From: Deltaproteobacteria bacterium
Lineage (GTDB): Bacteria; Desulfobacterota; Desulfobacteria; Desulfobacterales; Desulfobacteraceae
Direction of reading: 5' to 3'
Assembly: GCA_027858995.1 (NCBI GenBank)
Contig: JAQIBP010000041.1
Span: 1-62,264 of the forward strand
DNA length: 62,264 bases
Part shown: piece by piece, positions 1 through 9,317 of the stretch
Layout: each line of letters starts with the position of its first letter
Numbering within the stretch: the stretch's first letter is position 1
The notes under the pieces: model-generated
What the model saw: only the letters and a program-made list of their open reading frames with translations
The model's database searches: none
Told to the model about the DNA's origin: nothing
Position numbers and translations under genes: made by a program

Positions 1-280
1 AAATTTTCTACACGTGCCATAAATGATAGTGAGACTCAGGCTTTAGGCGGGTAAGACAACCTGGATCGGAACGGCTCGATGAAAATATTTAAAATTTGAC
101 CCTTATGGCAAATATCCAGTTTGTTAAAGCTTGTTCTTTTTTTAAATGGTTAGGAATGTTATCATATGGAATTGAGATCTTATTGAAAATATCAGGTTTA
201 ATAAATATTTTTATCTTTACTCTTTGTTTGGTATTGGTTAATACAGGGCGCATAATAGATAATTTTTTTGGAGAAAAAGC

Positions 281-1741
281 ATGACAGATTCAATTGATGA
301 TAATAATGGATTTGAAGATATAGAAGAACCAAGCTTTGCCGAACTTTTTGAATCTTATGATTCTAAAATAGGACAGGAATTGAGCGATGGTGATATGGTA
401 GAAGGCGAGATTATTTCCATTGGTGAGGCAAGGGTATATGTTGATACTGGAACTAAAAGCGATGGGGTTGTGGAAAAAGCAGAACTTGTTGATGAAAATG
501 GTGAATTTTTATTTAAAGCTGGTGATATTGTAAAGCTCTATGTTGTGTCATCAAGTGAGAGCGGGATTGTCCTGTCCAAGGCTCTTTCAGGTGCTGGTAA
601 GGCAAATATGTTAGAAGATGCCTCTCAGAGCAGGACACCTGTTGAAGGAAAGGTGACAGAAGTAATAAAAGGCGGTTTCAGTGTGGATATTCTGGGGAAA
701 AGAGCTTTCTGCCCTGTAAGCCAGATGGATGTAAAATATATTGAAAATCAGGAAGAATATATTGGAGACTCTTTTCATTTTTTAATTACCAGATTTGAAG
801 AGGGTGGAAGAAATATTGTTGTATCCAGGCGGGATCTGCTCAATGAAGAGATAGAAGAGCAGAGAAAACTCTTTTTTGATAAAGTAAAAGAGGGGGATAC
901 AGTTCCGGGTGTTGTAACAAAATTGATGTCTTATGGGGCTTTTATTGAATTGACTCCCGGGGTTGAGGGAATGGCACATATTTCCGAGCTTTCATGGTCC
1001 CACCTTGAAAAGCCGGAAGAGGTGGTTCAGCCTGGTGACAGTGTGAATGTGAAACTGCTTAAGATTGAATCCTCACAAGAATCCAAAACCCTGAAAATTT
1101 CTCTTTCAATGAAGCAGACATCTTTAAATCCATGGGATAGTCTTGAAAACAGTTTTAAAACCGGAGATCAGGTAACTGGAAAGGTAGTAAGGCTGACTTC
1201 TTTTGGGGCATTTGTTGAAATTGCTCCGGGTGTGGATGGCCTGGTTCATATAAGTGAGATGAGTCATACAAAAAGAGTACTCAGATCCGAAGATGTTGTT
1301 CAAAAAGATGAAATGGTCCAGGTGGTGATAAAATCAATTGATATGGACTCTAAGAGAATTTCATTGAGTATTAAGGATGCTCTCGGCGATCCATGGACAG
1401 GAATTTCCACCAAATATGAACTAAATTCCATTGTTCAGGGGATTCTTGAAAAAAAAGAGCAGTTTGGTCTTTTTATCAATCTTGAACCAGGGGTGACAGG
1501 TTTAATGCCGGCATCTAATATTAAAAGTGCTGCAGATTCATCGGATTTTGAAAAATTAAAACCAGGAGATTCTGTCTCTATAATGATCCAGGCAGTTGAT
1601 GAAGATTTAAGAAGAATCACATTTACCTCACCGGATCAAAAAGAGGGGGATAACTGGAAACAGTTTGCAAACAGCAAAAAATCACAATCTCTTGGAACAA
1701 TGGGGGATTTGCTCAAACAAGCAATGGAAAAGAAGAAGTAA
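281..1741 (+). CDS. S1 RNA-binding domain protein (30S ribosomal protein S1-like)
   Basis: A 486-residue protein with five consecutive S1 (OB-fold) RNA-binding repeats at about residues 37-101, 119-184, 204-274, 293-363 and 380-450. Repeats 3 and 4 carry the classical [16 protein letters not shown] and [13 protein letters not shown]-type signatures; repeats 1, 2 and 5 are more diverged. Bacterial S1 binds mRNA on the 30S subunit to assist initiation; canonical S1 has six repeats and about 550-580 residues, so this is either a shortened S1 or a paralogue, and which of these cannot be decided here. The start is supported by GGAGAAAAAGC just before ATG. It stands alone, convergent with the racemase gene. 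Confidence 0.85.
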   Translation: MTDSIDDNNGFEDIEEPSFAELFESYDSKIGQELSDGDMVEGEIISIGEARVYVDTGTKSDGVVEKAELVDENGEFLFKAGDIVKLYVVSSSESGIVLSKALSGAGKANMLEDASQSRTPVEGKVTEVIKGGFSVDILGKRAFCPVSQMDVKYIENQEEYIGDSFHFLITRFEEGGRNIVVSRRDLLNEEIEEQRKLFFDKVKEGDTVPGVVTKLMSYGAFIELTPGVEGMAHISELSWSHLEKPEEVVQPGDSVNVKLLKIESSQESKTLKISLSMKQTSLNPWDSLENSFKTGDQVTGKVVRLTSFGAFVEIAPGVDGLVHISEMSHTKRVLRSEDVVQKDEMVQVVIKSIDMDSKRISLSIKDALGDPWTGISTKYELNSIVQGILEKKEQFGLFINLEPGVTGLMPASNIKSAADSSDFEKLKPGDSVSIMIQAVDEDLRRITFTSPDQKEGDNWKQFANSKKSQSLGTMGDLLKQAMEKKK

Positions 1742-1796
1742 TTTACAATCCAGCCTTGTCTGTAAATCTATTAATTACGATTAATTCAACATTTAT

Positions 1797-2558
1797 TTAC
1801 TGTTTATTAACCGCCTGCCGGACAACCTCCATGGCAAGAATTTCTGCTGCATCAACAGTGTTTATAGATGTTTTTCCCTTAAGAATACTAAGTTCAGTGC
1901 AGGCAATAATTGCAGTATTAACCCCTTTCTGTAAAAGGTTATCACAAACCTGTGCATAATCATTTTGTACTTTGGAATCCATATTCCTTTTTTTTATCTC
2001 TTTGATAACTTTTAAAAGGATGGCCTGATGATCAGGGTCAGGCCAGACATCCTGAATCTCAAATTGTGCTAAGTTTTTTGAATAAAGTTTGGTAATTTTA
2101 ACAGCAGTGGAAGCAAGTATTCCAATCTTATTTTTGGTTCTGTTTTTGGTTTTATTTCCGGTTTGATCCAGGGTTTGATTATTGTCAGAAAAATTAGTTT
2201 TCACATGATTGCACACAAGATCAATAAGATTGATTACAGGAATATTCACCGCACTTTGAATTATATCATAATAATAGTGGGCAGTGTTGCAGGGAATTGC
2301 AAGAAAATCAGCACCCCATGATTCAAGTCCTTTTGCCATGTCAGCAATAAAAGGCCCTGGATCAATCCCATCTTTATCAATAATGGCTTTTATTCTGGAA
2401 GGTATTTTTGGATTATTATCCACAAGACACCTGATATGATCAATATCTTCCATATCTCTATCTTCAGGGGCCGGTGTAAGACGAAGAATACGCTGCATAA
2501 GATCAATGGTGGCTTCCGGCCCCATCCCTCCTATGATACCCACTGTTTTTTCAGCCAT
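1797..2558 (-). CDS. Aspartate/glutamate racemase family protein
   Basis: A 253-residue protein of the Asp/Glu racemase fold. It shows the N-terminal GIIGGMGPEAT motif, the first catalytic cysteine in the AIPCNTAHYY motif (Cys90) and the second in ACTELSIL (Cys220), so both acid-base cysteines of a PLP-independent racemase are present. Substrate (aspartate, glutamate or other) is not determined; the short length and GGMGPEAT motif favour the aspartate racemase (YgeA/RacD) branch. Residues about 127-144 are a low-complexity insertion of four-residue repeats (NQTL, DQTG, NKTK, NRTK). It is the last gene of a minus-strand series, separated from the upstream PLP enzyme by a 258-base spacer with a large inverted repeat. 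Confidence 0.85.
   Translation of the reverse strand: MAEKTVGIIGGMGPEATIDLMQRILRLTPAPEDRDMEDIDHIRCLVDNNPKIPSRIKAIIDKDGIDPGPFIADMAKGLESWGADFLAIPCNTAHYYYDIIQSAVNIPVINLIDLVCNHVKTNFSDNNQTLDQTGNKTKNRTKNKIGILASTAVKITKLYSKNLAQFEIQDVWPDPDHQAILLKVIKEIKKRNMDSKVQNDYAQVCDNLLQKGVNTAIIACTELSILKGKTSINTVDAAEILAMEVVRQAVNKQ
2131..2178. repeat. Degenerate 4 x 12-bp tandem repeat inside the racemase gene
   Basis: Four consecutive 12-base units, starting TTTTTGGTTCTG and TTTTTGGTTTTA, then two more diverged units ending GGTTTGA. On the minus strand they encode a four-residue Asn/Thr/Lys-rich period in the racemase. Unit length is a multiple of three, so copy-number change would keep the frame. Confidence 0.6.
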
Positions 2559-2705
2559 ATATATTCTCCTAATATCTGAGTGACAAAAATGTTTTTAAAT
2601 GTAAATTTGTCCATATTCAAATTGTAAAATTTTGTAGCAACGCAGAAGATGAACAAGTTTACATATAGAGACCTTTGAATAATGTTCAATTTTGTTTTAG
2701 TGCAA

Positions 2706-2770
2706 GGAAGATGAAAATTATAACCGGAGGAATACATTAAGTATTTTGAGGATTATAATTTTCATCTTCC
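2706..2770. repeat. Perfect 18-bp inverted repeat with nested hairpin
   Basis: The arms GGAAGATGAAAATTATAA (2706-2723) and its exact reverse complement (2753-2770) enclose 29 bases, which themselves contain a 5-bp hairpin (AATAC 2731-2735 with GTATT 2741-2745). No T tract follows on either strand, so it is not a simple terminator. Just upstream (2600-2613 with 2650-2664) is a second, imperfect inverted repeat. The structure fits an extragenic palindromic repeat or an RNA hairpin in the spacer between the desulfhydrase and racemase genes. Confidence 0.7.
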
Positions 2771-2816
2771 GTGGCAGTTGGGCAAAAGGGGATGTTATTC
2801 ACAGGTCTCATCCAAA

Positions 2817-3815
2817 CTATCTGAAACTGTCCATATATGCATATAGAGCAGGAGACCCGCCAGTATGCAGAAAAAGTATATTTGAGCCCTTTGGGAAATG
2901 ACCCTTGCGAATAAGATCAATAAGGCCCGCAGCGGTTTTCCCTGAATAGACAGGATCAAGAAGAATACCTTCGGTTCTGGCAAAAAGTTTTACAGCTTCC
3001 ACCATGGAATCTGTTGGAATAGAGTAGCCATCTCCTACATATTCATCAAAGCAGACAATATCTTCACGTGTAATATTTCCTTTAATATCAAGCTTTTCAG
3101 CAGTTTCAACAGCAAGGTTATACACTTTTTCTTCCTTCTCTTCTTTTGACTGAGAAACATTAATGCCGGTGATGGGAATACCCATGTTTCCACCTATCAT
3201 ACCGGCAACCATTCCTGCATGGGTTCCTGCAGAACCGGAAGGAAGAATAATATGGTCAATATCAAGGTGCATATTATTTAGCTGATTCATTGTCTCTTCT
3301 GCACAGGCTGCATACCCGAGAGCTCCAATTGCATTGGAAGCGCCTATTGGGATTAAGTATGGATTTTTCCCTTCTGCCTTAAGAGTTTGAGCCTTTTTTT
3401 CCATGGCAGCAGTTGTATCGGTTCCGCCTGGCACAACTTCAATGCTTTTTACTCCAAGAAGCTGGTATAAAAAATTATTACCGCTGGCCTCTTTGTTGTA
3501 GGTTCCTGCAACACGCTCTTCAAGGATTAAATGGCAGTCAAGATTTTCCTTTACCGACCATGAAAGTGTCAATCGGCAATGGTTGGATTGTATGGCACCA
3601 CAGGTAATTATTGTATCAGCATTTTTTTTAAGGGCATCGGCAATACAGAATTCAAGTTTTCTGGTTTTATTACCTCCGGCTGATCCTGGAAGAAGGTCGT
3701 CACGTTTTACATAAAGATTAACATCTCCTCCAAGGGCTTTGGTTAATGAAGGTAAAAATTCAATGGGAGTCTGGCCCTGTATATATTGTCTTCTTGGGAA
3801 TTTTGTAAAGTTCAT
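2817..3815 (-). CDS. PLP-dependent D-cysteine desulfhydrase / cysteate sulfo-lyase family
   Basis: A 332-residue fold-type II PLP enzyme of the ACC deaminase/D-cysteine desulfhydrase family. Visible are the PLP-lysine region GGNKTRKLEF (Lys50), the QSNHCR substrate-loop motif and the glycine-rich phosphate loop PSGSAGTHAG. Family members split D-cysteine to pyruvate, ammonia and sulfide (DcyD) or L-cysteate to pyruvate, ammonia and sulfite (CuyA). Family membership alone does not distinguish these, and CuyA would make sense in a sulfite-respiring host. It lies 11 bases downstream of the alpha/beta hydrolase gene, implying cotranscription. Confidence 0.8.
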   Translation of the reverse strand: MNFTKFPRRQYIQGQTPIEFLPSLTKALGGDVNLYVKRDDLLPGSAGGNKTRKLEFCIADALKKNADTIITCGAIQSNHCRLTLSWSVKENLDCHLILEERVAGTYNKEASGNNFLYQLLGVKSIEVVPGGTDTTAAMEKKAQTLKAEGKNPYLIPIGASNAIGALGYAACAEETMNQLNNMHLDIDHIILPSGSAGTHAGMVAGMIGGNMGIPITGINVSQSKEEKEEKVYNLAVETAEKLDIKGNITREDIVCFDEYVGDGYSIPTDSMVEAVKLFARTEGILLDPVYSGKTAAGLIDLIRKGHFPKGSNILFLHTGGSPALYAYMDSFR

Positions 3816-3826
3816 GATATCTCCAT

Positions 3827-4774
3827 TTATTGATTTGCTTTGATTTTAATGTTTTGTTTTTTACAGGATTGCTGTTTTTGTGAATATTGTTTTATAAAAC
3901 TGCCTATTTCGTTAATTGCCTCTCTTCCTTCTAACAGATATTTCGCAAAATAATGCCATACATGAAACATCTCTTTCCAGATATCAAGTTGGACAACTGC
4001 ATTGGCTTGCTCCAGTTTTTGTGCCAGGATTTTTGAATCATCAATTAAAACTTCATTTTCTCCTGTTTGAATAAGAAGAGGGCATATTCCTGAAAAATTA
4101 TTGTTAACAGGAGATATCAAACTGTTTGATAAATCATCATGGTCAGTATAGAGCCGGGCAGTCTTTTTTAAGGCATCATGGGTCAGAAGAGGGTCCTTTT
4201 TTCTGTTCTCAATCAAGGAGTTGTTTTTGCATTCAAGATCAATCCAGGGTGAGAGCAATACAGTGCATACAGGCAGAGACCGGGCACTGTTCAACAGCAT
4301 GGACAGGATGCCAAGGGCAAGGCCTGCTCCTGCAGAATCTGCAACAATGCTGATTTTGTATCCATCTTTATATCTGTTTGTCAGCCATTGATAGATGGTT
4401 TTTACATCTTCAAGCCCGGCTGGAAAAGGGTGTTCCGGGGCAAGCCTGTAATTGAAGATCAGAACTTTAGCCTTTGATGCAACTGCAATGCGTGATGCAA
4501 GGTCTCTATGGGATTTTATTGATCCTGCAATAAGCCCTCCGCCATGAATATACATGATGATATGTTTTTCATTGTGACATAGAGGCAGCAGCCATTGAGC
4601 TTCAATTCCATTAATATAAAATGATTCTGCTTTTACTGATTTATCAGGCTTAAAGGCAAGGGCGCTTTTCTCAAGAAGCTTTCTATAGTTTTCAATGCCA
4701 ATGGAGTCAAAACTTGGACGTGACTTTAATTGCCTGAAAATAGCTGAGAGTACATGTGATCTTGTTTTACTCAT
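3827..4774 (-). CDS. Alpha/beta hydrolase, hormone-sensitive-lipase-like esterase
   Basis: A 315-residue carboxylesterase of the HSL (bacterial esterase family IV) type. It has the oxyanion motif HGGG (77-80), the conserved YRLAPEHPFPAGLED segment and a nucleophile elbow ADSAGA with Ser147; the first glycine of GxSxG is alanine. A C-terminal acid near GENEVLIDD and histidine in HVWHYF complete a plausible triad. It probably hydrolyses short-chain esters in the cytoplasm; no signal peptide is seen. The start is 6 bases after the pdxJ stop, so it is likely in the same operon. The C-terminus is lysine/glutamine-rich and beyond the catalytic domain. Confidence 0.82.
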   Translation of the reverse strand: MSKTRSHVLSAIFRQLKSRPSFDSIGIENYRKLLEKSALAFKPDKSVKAESFYINGIEAQWLLPLCHNEKHIIMYIHGGGLIAGSIKSHRDLASRIAVASKAKVLIFNYRLAPEHPFPAGLEDVKTIYQWLTNRYKDGYKISIVADSAGAGLALGILSMLLNSARSLPVCTVLLSPWIDLECKNNSLIENRKKDPLLTHDALKKTARLYTDHDDLSNSLISPVNNNFSGICPLLIQTGENEVLIDDSKILAQKLEQANAVVQLDIWKEMFHVWHYFAKYLLEGREAINEIGSFIKQYSQKQQSCKKQNIKIKANQ

Positions 4775-4780
4775 GAGAAA

Positions 4781-5500
4781 TCAAAGTCTTAAAATAAGCT
4801 CTTTCATGTCCCTGACAGCCTGTTCCATACCTGTAAGAATCGCTCTTGCAACAATACTGTGCCCTATGCTGAATTCATTGATCTCGTGAAGTCCGGCAAA
4901 ATCTTTAATAGAGTTATAACATATTCCATGGCCTGCATTTACTTCAAGTTTTAATTTGTTACCAATTTTAACTGAATCAATAATTCTTATAAACTCTCTC
5001 TTTTTTTGTCTTTCTGTTTTTGCATCGCAAAAAGCCCCGGTATGAATTTCAATCATGTCGGCATCGATTTTATGGGCAATTTTTATCTGGTCAAGGTCAG
5101 GGTCAATAAATATGCATACATCAATCCCGGCACTTTTTAAGCTTGCTACAGTCTCCCTGACATTGTGTTCATGGGTGATCAGATCCAGCCCTCCTTCTGT
5201 GGATAACTCTTCTTTTTTCTCAGGAACAAGGGTTACGCAGTCTGGTTTTATATCAAGTGCAATTCCAAGCATTTCATTAGTAGCACCCATTTCAAGTATG
5301 AGTTTTGATTGTACTATTTTCCTTAAAAGCCTCACATCCCTCTCATTTATATGACGTCGGTCTTCTCTTAAATGAACAACAATTCCATCAGCCCCTGCTG
5401 TCTCGGCAGCCACAGCAGCTGCAATGGGTTCAGGATAATTAATTCCACGAGCCTCTCTTAAAGTTGCCACATGATCTACATTTACAGCGAGGTGAGCCAT
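4781..5500 (-). CDS. pdxJ: Pyridoxine 5'-phosphate synthase
   Basis: A 239-residue TIM-barrel enzyme that condenses 3-amino-1-hydroxyacetone phosphate with 1-deoxy-D-xylulose 5-phosphate to give pyridoxine 5'-phosphate. Diagnostic PdxJ motifs are the N-terminal LAVNVDHVATLREARG, the VHLREDRRHI segment, the EMGATNEM segment and the C-terminal NAGHGICY and FSIGHSIVARA phosphate-binding motifs. Length matches the family. It follows ybeY by 17 bases and precedes two hydrolase/PLP-enzyme genes on the same strand; production of the PLP precursor beside a PLP enzyme may be coincidental. Confidence 0.97.
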   Translation of the reverse strand: MAHLAVNVDHVATLREARGINYPEPIAAAVAAETAGADGIVVHLREDRRHINERDVRLLRKIVQSKLILEMGATNEMLGIALDIKPDCVTLVPEKKEELSTEGGLDLITHEHNVRETVASLKSAGIDVCIFIDPDLDQIKIAHKIDADMIEIHTGAFCDAKTERQKKREFIRIIDSVKIGNKLKLEVNAGHGICYNSIKDFAGLHEINEFSIGHSIVARAILTGMEQAVRDMKELILRL

Positions 5501-5517
5501 TTTTTGTATTCCTCCAT

Positions 5518-5982
5518 TTAGAATATATTCAAATCATGATTATCTTCAATTTGTCTTAAAAGCTCAAGGCTTTTCTCTTCCATTTTTCCGGCATCACTCT
5601 TACTTACTTCATGATCAAACCCGATTAAATGTAGGATTCCGTGAATTAAAAGCTGTGAGATCCTTTCTGCAAGTCTTATATTGGCAGTTTTTGCCTCTTT
5701 TTGTGCTGTTTCACAGGAAATTACAATATCTCCGAGAAGCCCTGGTGTAATATCGCCAAATTGGCCTTCATGCATGGGGAAAGCCAGAACATTGGTGGGT
5801 TTGTCAACTTTTCTGTATCTTTTGTTGAGCTGTCGAATTTGATCATTATCTGTAATCACCACAGAGATTTCATGGGCATCACAACCCAAGGCGCTTAAGA
5901 TCTGTTTTGTCTTTTGCCTTATTATATCCGTTGGTATTCTCTTTTTTTGCTGATTGTCTATCAGTATCTCCATATGTTCCAT
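5518..5982 (-). CDS. ybeY: Endoribonuclease YbeY (rRNA maturation factor)
   Basis: A 154-residue UPF0054 metalloprotein. The zinc-binding signature HGILHLIGFDHE (His114, His118, His124) is intact, and the preceding NVLAFP and LGDIVIS motifs are typical. YbeY acts in 16S rRNA 3' processing and 70S quality control. The start may be at 5982 or the second ATG at 5973; either way the gene begins inside the upstream HD-hydrolase frame, overlapping it by about 95-104 bases. The phoH - HD hydrolase - ybeY order is a common conserved arrangement. Confidence 0.95.
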   Translation of the reverse strand: MEHMEILIDNQQKKRIPTDIIRQKTKQILSALGCDAHEISVVITDNDQIRQLNKRYRKVDKPTNVLAFPMHEGQFGDITPGLLGDIVISCETAQKEAKTANIRLAERISQLLIHGILHLIGFDHEVSKSDAGKMEEKSLELLRQIEDNHDLNIF

Positions 5983-8275
5983 TTTTCTCTTTTTTCTTTT
6001 TTTCCTTGTTTTTACCCTGATTTTTTCCAGAGAATTGAGCTGGATATTCTATACGGCTGTGATAAATACTGGTTAAAATATTATTAAAACTTTTGGCAAT
6101 CTGGTGAAGATCTTTTAAGGTCAGCTCACACTCTTCCAACTGCCCGTCTGCAAAAATATCATTAATCAACTCTTTTACCCGTCCCTTTATTCTTGAAGGG
6201 GTGGGACGTTCAAGCGCCCTGACTGCCGCCTCAACAACATCTGCAAGCATGACAATACCGGTTTCTCTGGTTTGGGGCTTGGGGCCTGGATATCTGAAAT
6301 TTTCTTCTTTTACTGAAGTATTACCGCTTTTTAAACTTTTGTGATAAAAATATTTAATCAGGGAGGTGCCGTGATGTTGTGTGATTACTTCAATGATTTC
6401 ATTGCCGAGTCTGTTTTCTTTTGCAAGCCCAACACCTTTTTTTACATGTCTGATTAAAATAAGTGCTGACATGGAAGGCGACAGCTTATCATGTCTGTTT
6501 TTTCCATCTGCCTGGTTTTCAATAAAATATAATTTCTGATCCAGTTTTCCAATATCATGATAATAGCTCATAACCTTTGCTTTAAGACCGCTTGCGTCTA
6601 TTGACGATGCAGCTGCTTCTGAAAGGGTTGCCACTATAACGCTGTGGTTATATGTACCAGGGGCTTCAAGCATAAGCCTTTTTATCAGGGGCTGATCAAG
6701 ATTTGAAAATTCCAGGAGTTTGTAGTCAGAAGTATAGTCAAAAATAATTTCAATCAAAGGTGCAAAACCAATGGTTATTGTTGCTGCAAAAAGACCGCCG
6801 CAAAAGGCCATAGCCACCTCTTTTGTAAGGATAATAATATCTGGTTGTGTAAGCGAATAAAATCCAAGCGATACAGCAAGGGCAGCATTGAATGCTGCAA
6901 GTTTAAAACCAGCTATAATAAAGTTTTTCCGTTCCTGGTTCTCTTTGACCCAGAAAGCCGCTGTAATGCTTGATAAAAAGAAAAAAATAAAGACCTCAAA
7001 ATTGCCGGAAAATGCAAGGCTTGTTAATAACGAGAGAATAAGTGCAAAAAACAGAGCAATATCAAACCCCAGGAACAGACATGTAATCATTGCTGCTGCC
7101 GGAATAGGTATAATCATGAAAAAGGATATTGATGATAGATCCCAGGCAATACCTGAGCTTGTGGATTGAGCAACATAGGTTGAAAGTTTGGCAAAGGCGA
7201 TATAGAGGGCAAGCCCCGATGATAGAAAAAGCATATGTTTATTATGATCTTTTTGCAGTTTTTTGTGATCTTTTAAAAAGAGAATATAAACTACAAGTAT
7301 AGAAAAAAAGGTGATTAAAGCCATCCCAATACTTGAAATCAGGACATTTTTTTCTTTGACCTGTGATTGAAGGGTTATCAATTTAATCAGGTGAACTTTA
7401 TCTACACGTTCTCCTTCCCTTAAAATCATCTCCCCGGCTTTAATTTTATATAAAATAGGCTTTATACCGGATTCAGCTTCCAGGATTCTTTTTTCTGTCT
7501 CATTTTTGTTTAGAGTAATATTGGGCTGGAGCAGCCTTTGACACAGGTCAACAATCAGGTTGGAAAGATTGTAGTTGATACCCTTTAAAATGGGCTGGCC
7601 TTCAATACGCACCATTGCGTCAGCCTGGACTGTGCTGTAAAAGACTTTTAAATTATTGACAGTTCTCTCTTTTTTGGAGCCTATGGTTTTCAGAATGATT
7701 CCCTTGTGTGCTTCATTCAAAAGGATCTCTTTGTTTGCCACAATACCATTTGTAAGAATTTTGTTAATTATGGTTTTAATTTTTATGGTAATATCAAGAG
7801 AGAATTGATGCTTGTGAAAAATAGAGTAGGCTCCCTTGCTGATCTTAATTCCGAGTTTTTCCTCAAATGCCGGTTTGGTATCCAGTATAATGGCAAATGT
7901 CGGGTCTGGTTCCTGATCATTTTTTTCAGCCCGCATAAAAAGTTGTCTTGGAATTTTCATTGCTGCATTAATATTGGATGTGATGGTTTTTAACAGGTTG
8001 GCATCAAAATCATATACACTTTTAACAGAATCTTTGACCTCATTTTTTTTAAGGTTTGTGGCCTTTTTGTCTTCAACTAAAAAGTTTCTCGGCGCTTTGA
8101 TATCCTTGTTTGCTATATCTCCAATATAATAAGAGTAGGATGTTTTAAACTGCCTGGGATAATTGGTGATTGTAAAGGCAATAGTGATAAGAATTAATAT
8201 AATCCACAACACTGAAGGCGATGTCAATAAGAACTCTTTTATCTGCTGGAGATTACTGTTTTTGTATTTTTTCAT
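5879..8275 (-). CDS. 7TM-HD family phosphohydrolase (PgpH-like, probable cyclic-di-AMP phosphodiesterase)
   Basis: A 798-residue membrane protein: an N-terminal TM (about 17-37), a long extracytoplasmic 7TMR-HDED domain, a cluster of hydrophobic helices in the middle (about 315-500) and a cytoplasmic HD domain with NHSV, YYHDIGKL and the ITQHHGTS motif. PgpH of Listeria hydrolyses c-di-AMP; family assignment is secure but substrate is inferred. The lysine-rich tail (KEKKKKEKNGTYG onward, about 35 residues) is encoded by DNA that also encodes the start of ybeY in another frame. The start overlaps the end of phoH by 23 bases, indicating translational coupling. Confidence 0.93.
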   Translation of the reverse strand: MKKYKNSNLQQIKEFLLTSPSVLWIILILITIAFTITNYPRQFKTSYSYYIGDIANKDIKAPRNFLVEDKKATNLKKNEVKDSVKSVYDFDANLLKTITSNINAAMKIPRQLFMRAEKNDQEPDPTFAIILDTKPAFEEKLGIKISKGAYSIFHKHQFSLDITIKIKTIINKILTNGIVANKEILLNEAHKGIILKTIGSKKERTVNNLKVFYSTVQADAMVRIEGQPILKGINYNLSNLIVDLCQRLLQPNITLNKNETEKRILEAESGIKPILYKIKAGEMILREGERVDKVHLIKLITLQSQVKEKNVLISSIGMALITFFSILVVYILFLKDHKKLQKDHNKHMLFLSSGLALYIAFAKLSTYVAQSTSSGIAWDLSSISFFMIIPIPAAAMITCLFLGFDIALFFALILSLLTSLAFSGNFEVFIFFFLSSITAAFWVKENQERKNFIIAGFKLAAFNAALAVSLGFYSLTQPDIIILTKEVAMAFCGGLFAATITIGFAPLIEIIFDYTSDYKLLEFSNLDQPLIKRLMLEAPGTYNHSVIVATLSEAAASSIDASGLKAKVMSYYHDIGKLDQKLYFIENQADGKNRHDKLSPSMSALILIRHVKKGVGLAKENRLGNEIIEVITQHHGTSLIKYFYHKSLKSGNTSVKEENFRYPGPKPQTRETGIVMLADVVEAAVRALERPTPSRIKGRVKELINDIFADGQLEECELTLKDLHQIAKSFNNILTSIYHSRIEYPAQFSGKNQGKNKEKKKKEKNGTYGDTDRQSAKKENTNGYNKAKDKTDLKRLGL

Positions 8276-9200
8276 ATGCGTCTATAATATTTGATACAAG
8301 TTTATGCCGGACAACATCATGTTTTGAAAAATATATAAATTCAATACCTTTTATATTGATTAAGATTTTCTTGGCTTCAATCAAGCCTGATTTTTTTCCT
8401 GCTGGCAGATCTATCTGGGTAATATCTCCGGTTACAATTGCTTTTGATCCATATCCTATTCGGGTTAAAAACATTTTCATCTGTTCTGAAGTTGTGTTTT
8501 GCGCTTCATCCAGAATAATAAAAGCATTATTCAGTGTTCTGCCGCGCATAAAAGCAAGGGGGGCAATTTCAATGGTTTCCTGTGCAATAAGTGCTCTTGC
8601 CTTTTCAAAGTCCATCATGTCATAAAGGGCATCATATAAAGGGCGAAGATAAGGAGTGATCTTCTCGGAAAGGTCTCCCGGTAAAAAACCCAGAGCTTCA
8701 CCAGCTTCAACAGCAGGTCTTGTCAAAACGATTCTTTTAACTTCACCTTTTGAAAAAGCAGCCATTGCCATTGCCATGGCAAGATAAGTTTTTCCGGTTC
8801 CAGCAGGACCTATGGAAATTATGATATCATTTTTAAGTATTGCTTTAACATAATTTTGCTGGGAAGGATTGCGTGGCGTAATTGTTTTCTTCTGGACTGT
8901 TTTAAATACTGAAGTTAGAAAGATCTCTTTTAAAGGAGTGCCATTATTGGCTTTAATTGTATTTATTGCTGCATCAATATCAGCTTCTTCAAGGGAAAAA
9001 TTGTTTTCGAGAAGATGATAAAGTTCCTTGATCAGGGTTTCAGCAAGTAAGACTTCTGCCGGGTTACCATCAACCAATAGTGTGTTGCCACGTGTGTTGA
9101 TATTTACTTTAAAGGCATCACATATTTTATCTAAGTTATTGTTATGCTGTCCATAAAGTTCCTGGGCAAGTGCAATATTTTGAAGTTTGATACTCTTCAT
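8253..9200 (-). CDS. PhoH family P-loop ATPase
   Basis: A 315-residue PhoH/PhoL-type protein. An N-terminal KH-like segment precedes the ATPase with Walker A GPAGTGKTYL (131-140), the Walker B-like FIILDEAQNTTSEQMK motif and the TGDITQIDLP sensor motif. The family is linked to RNA metabolism and is usually found beside ybeY, as here (ybeZ-ybeY pair in other bacteria). It is first in the minus-strand operon and divergent from cvpA across a 117-base intergenic region. Confidence 0.95.
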   Translation of the reverse strand: MKSIKLQNIALAQELYGQHNNNLDKICDAFKVNINTRGNTLLVDGNPAEVLLAETLIKELYHLLENNFSLEEADIDAAINTIKANNGTPLKEIFLTSVFKTVQKKTITPRNPSQQNYVKAILKNDIIISIGPAGTGKTYLAMAMAMAAFSKGEVKRIVLTRPAVEAGEALGFLPGDLSEKITPYLRPLYDALYDMMDFEKARALIAQETIEIAPLAFMRGRTLNNAFIILDEAQNTTSEQMKMFLTRIGYGSKAIVTGDITQIDLPAGKKSGLIEAKKILINIKGIEFIYFSKHDVVRHKLVSNIIDAYEKIQKQ

Positions 9201-9317
9201 GGTTTACAGGGTGCAATTTATTTGTTTAAAGGTCAATAAAAATCTTGACTAAAAAACCTCTATATTGTTATTGAAAAAGCGCCTTAATAAAAATTTAAAT
9301 GGAGACCTTTAAAAATT

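Noticed and set aside
1-54. Open frame ending in TAA at 52-54 (reads KFSTRAINDSETQALGG)
   Set aside because: Could be the tail of a truncated upstream gene, but 17 codons with no motif are not enough to call it.
96-284. 62-codon hydrophobic ORF overlapping the S1 start by ATGA
   Set aside because: It begins at a TTG with no ribosome site and has no recognisable family; overlap with the S1 start may be chance.
1741-1767. ATTTACA/TGTAAAT dyad as a terminator for the S1 gene
   Set aside because: AT-rich 7-bp stem, 13-base loop and no T tract; not convincing.
9245-9273. TTGACT-N17-TTATTG as a cvpA promoter
   Set aside because: The -10 half matches only three of six positions; not better than expected in AT-rich DNA.
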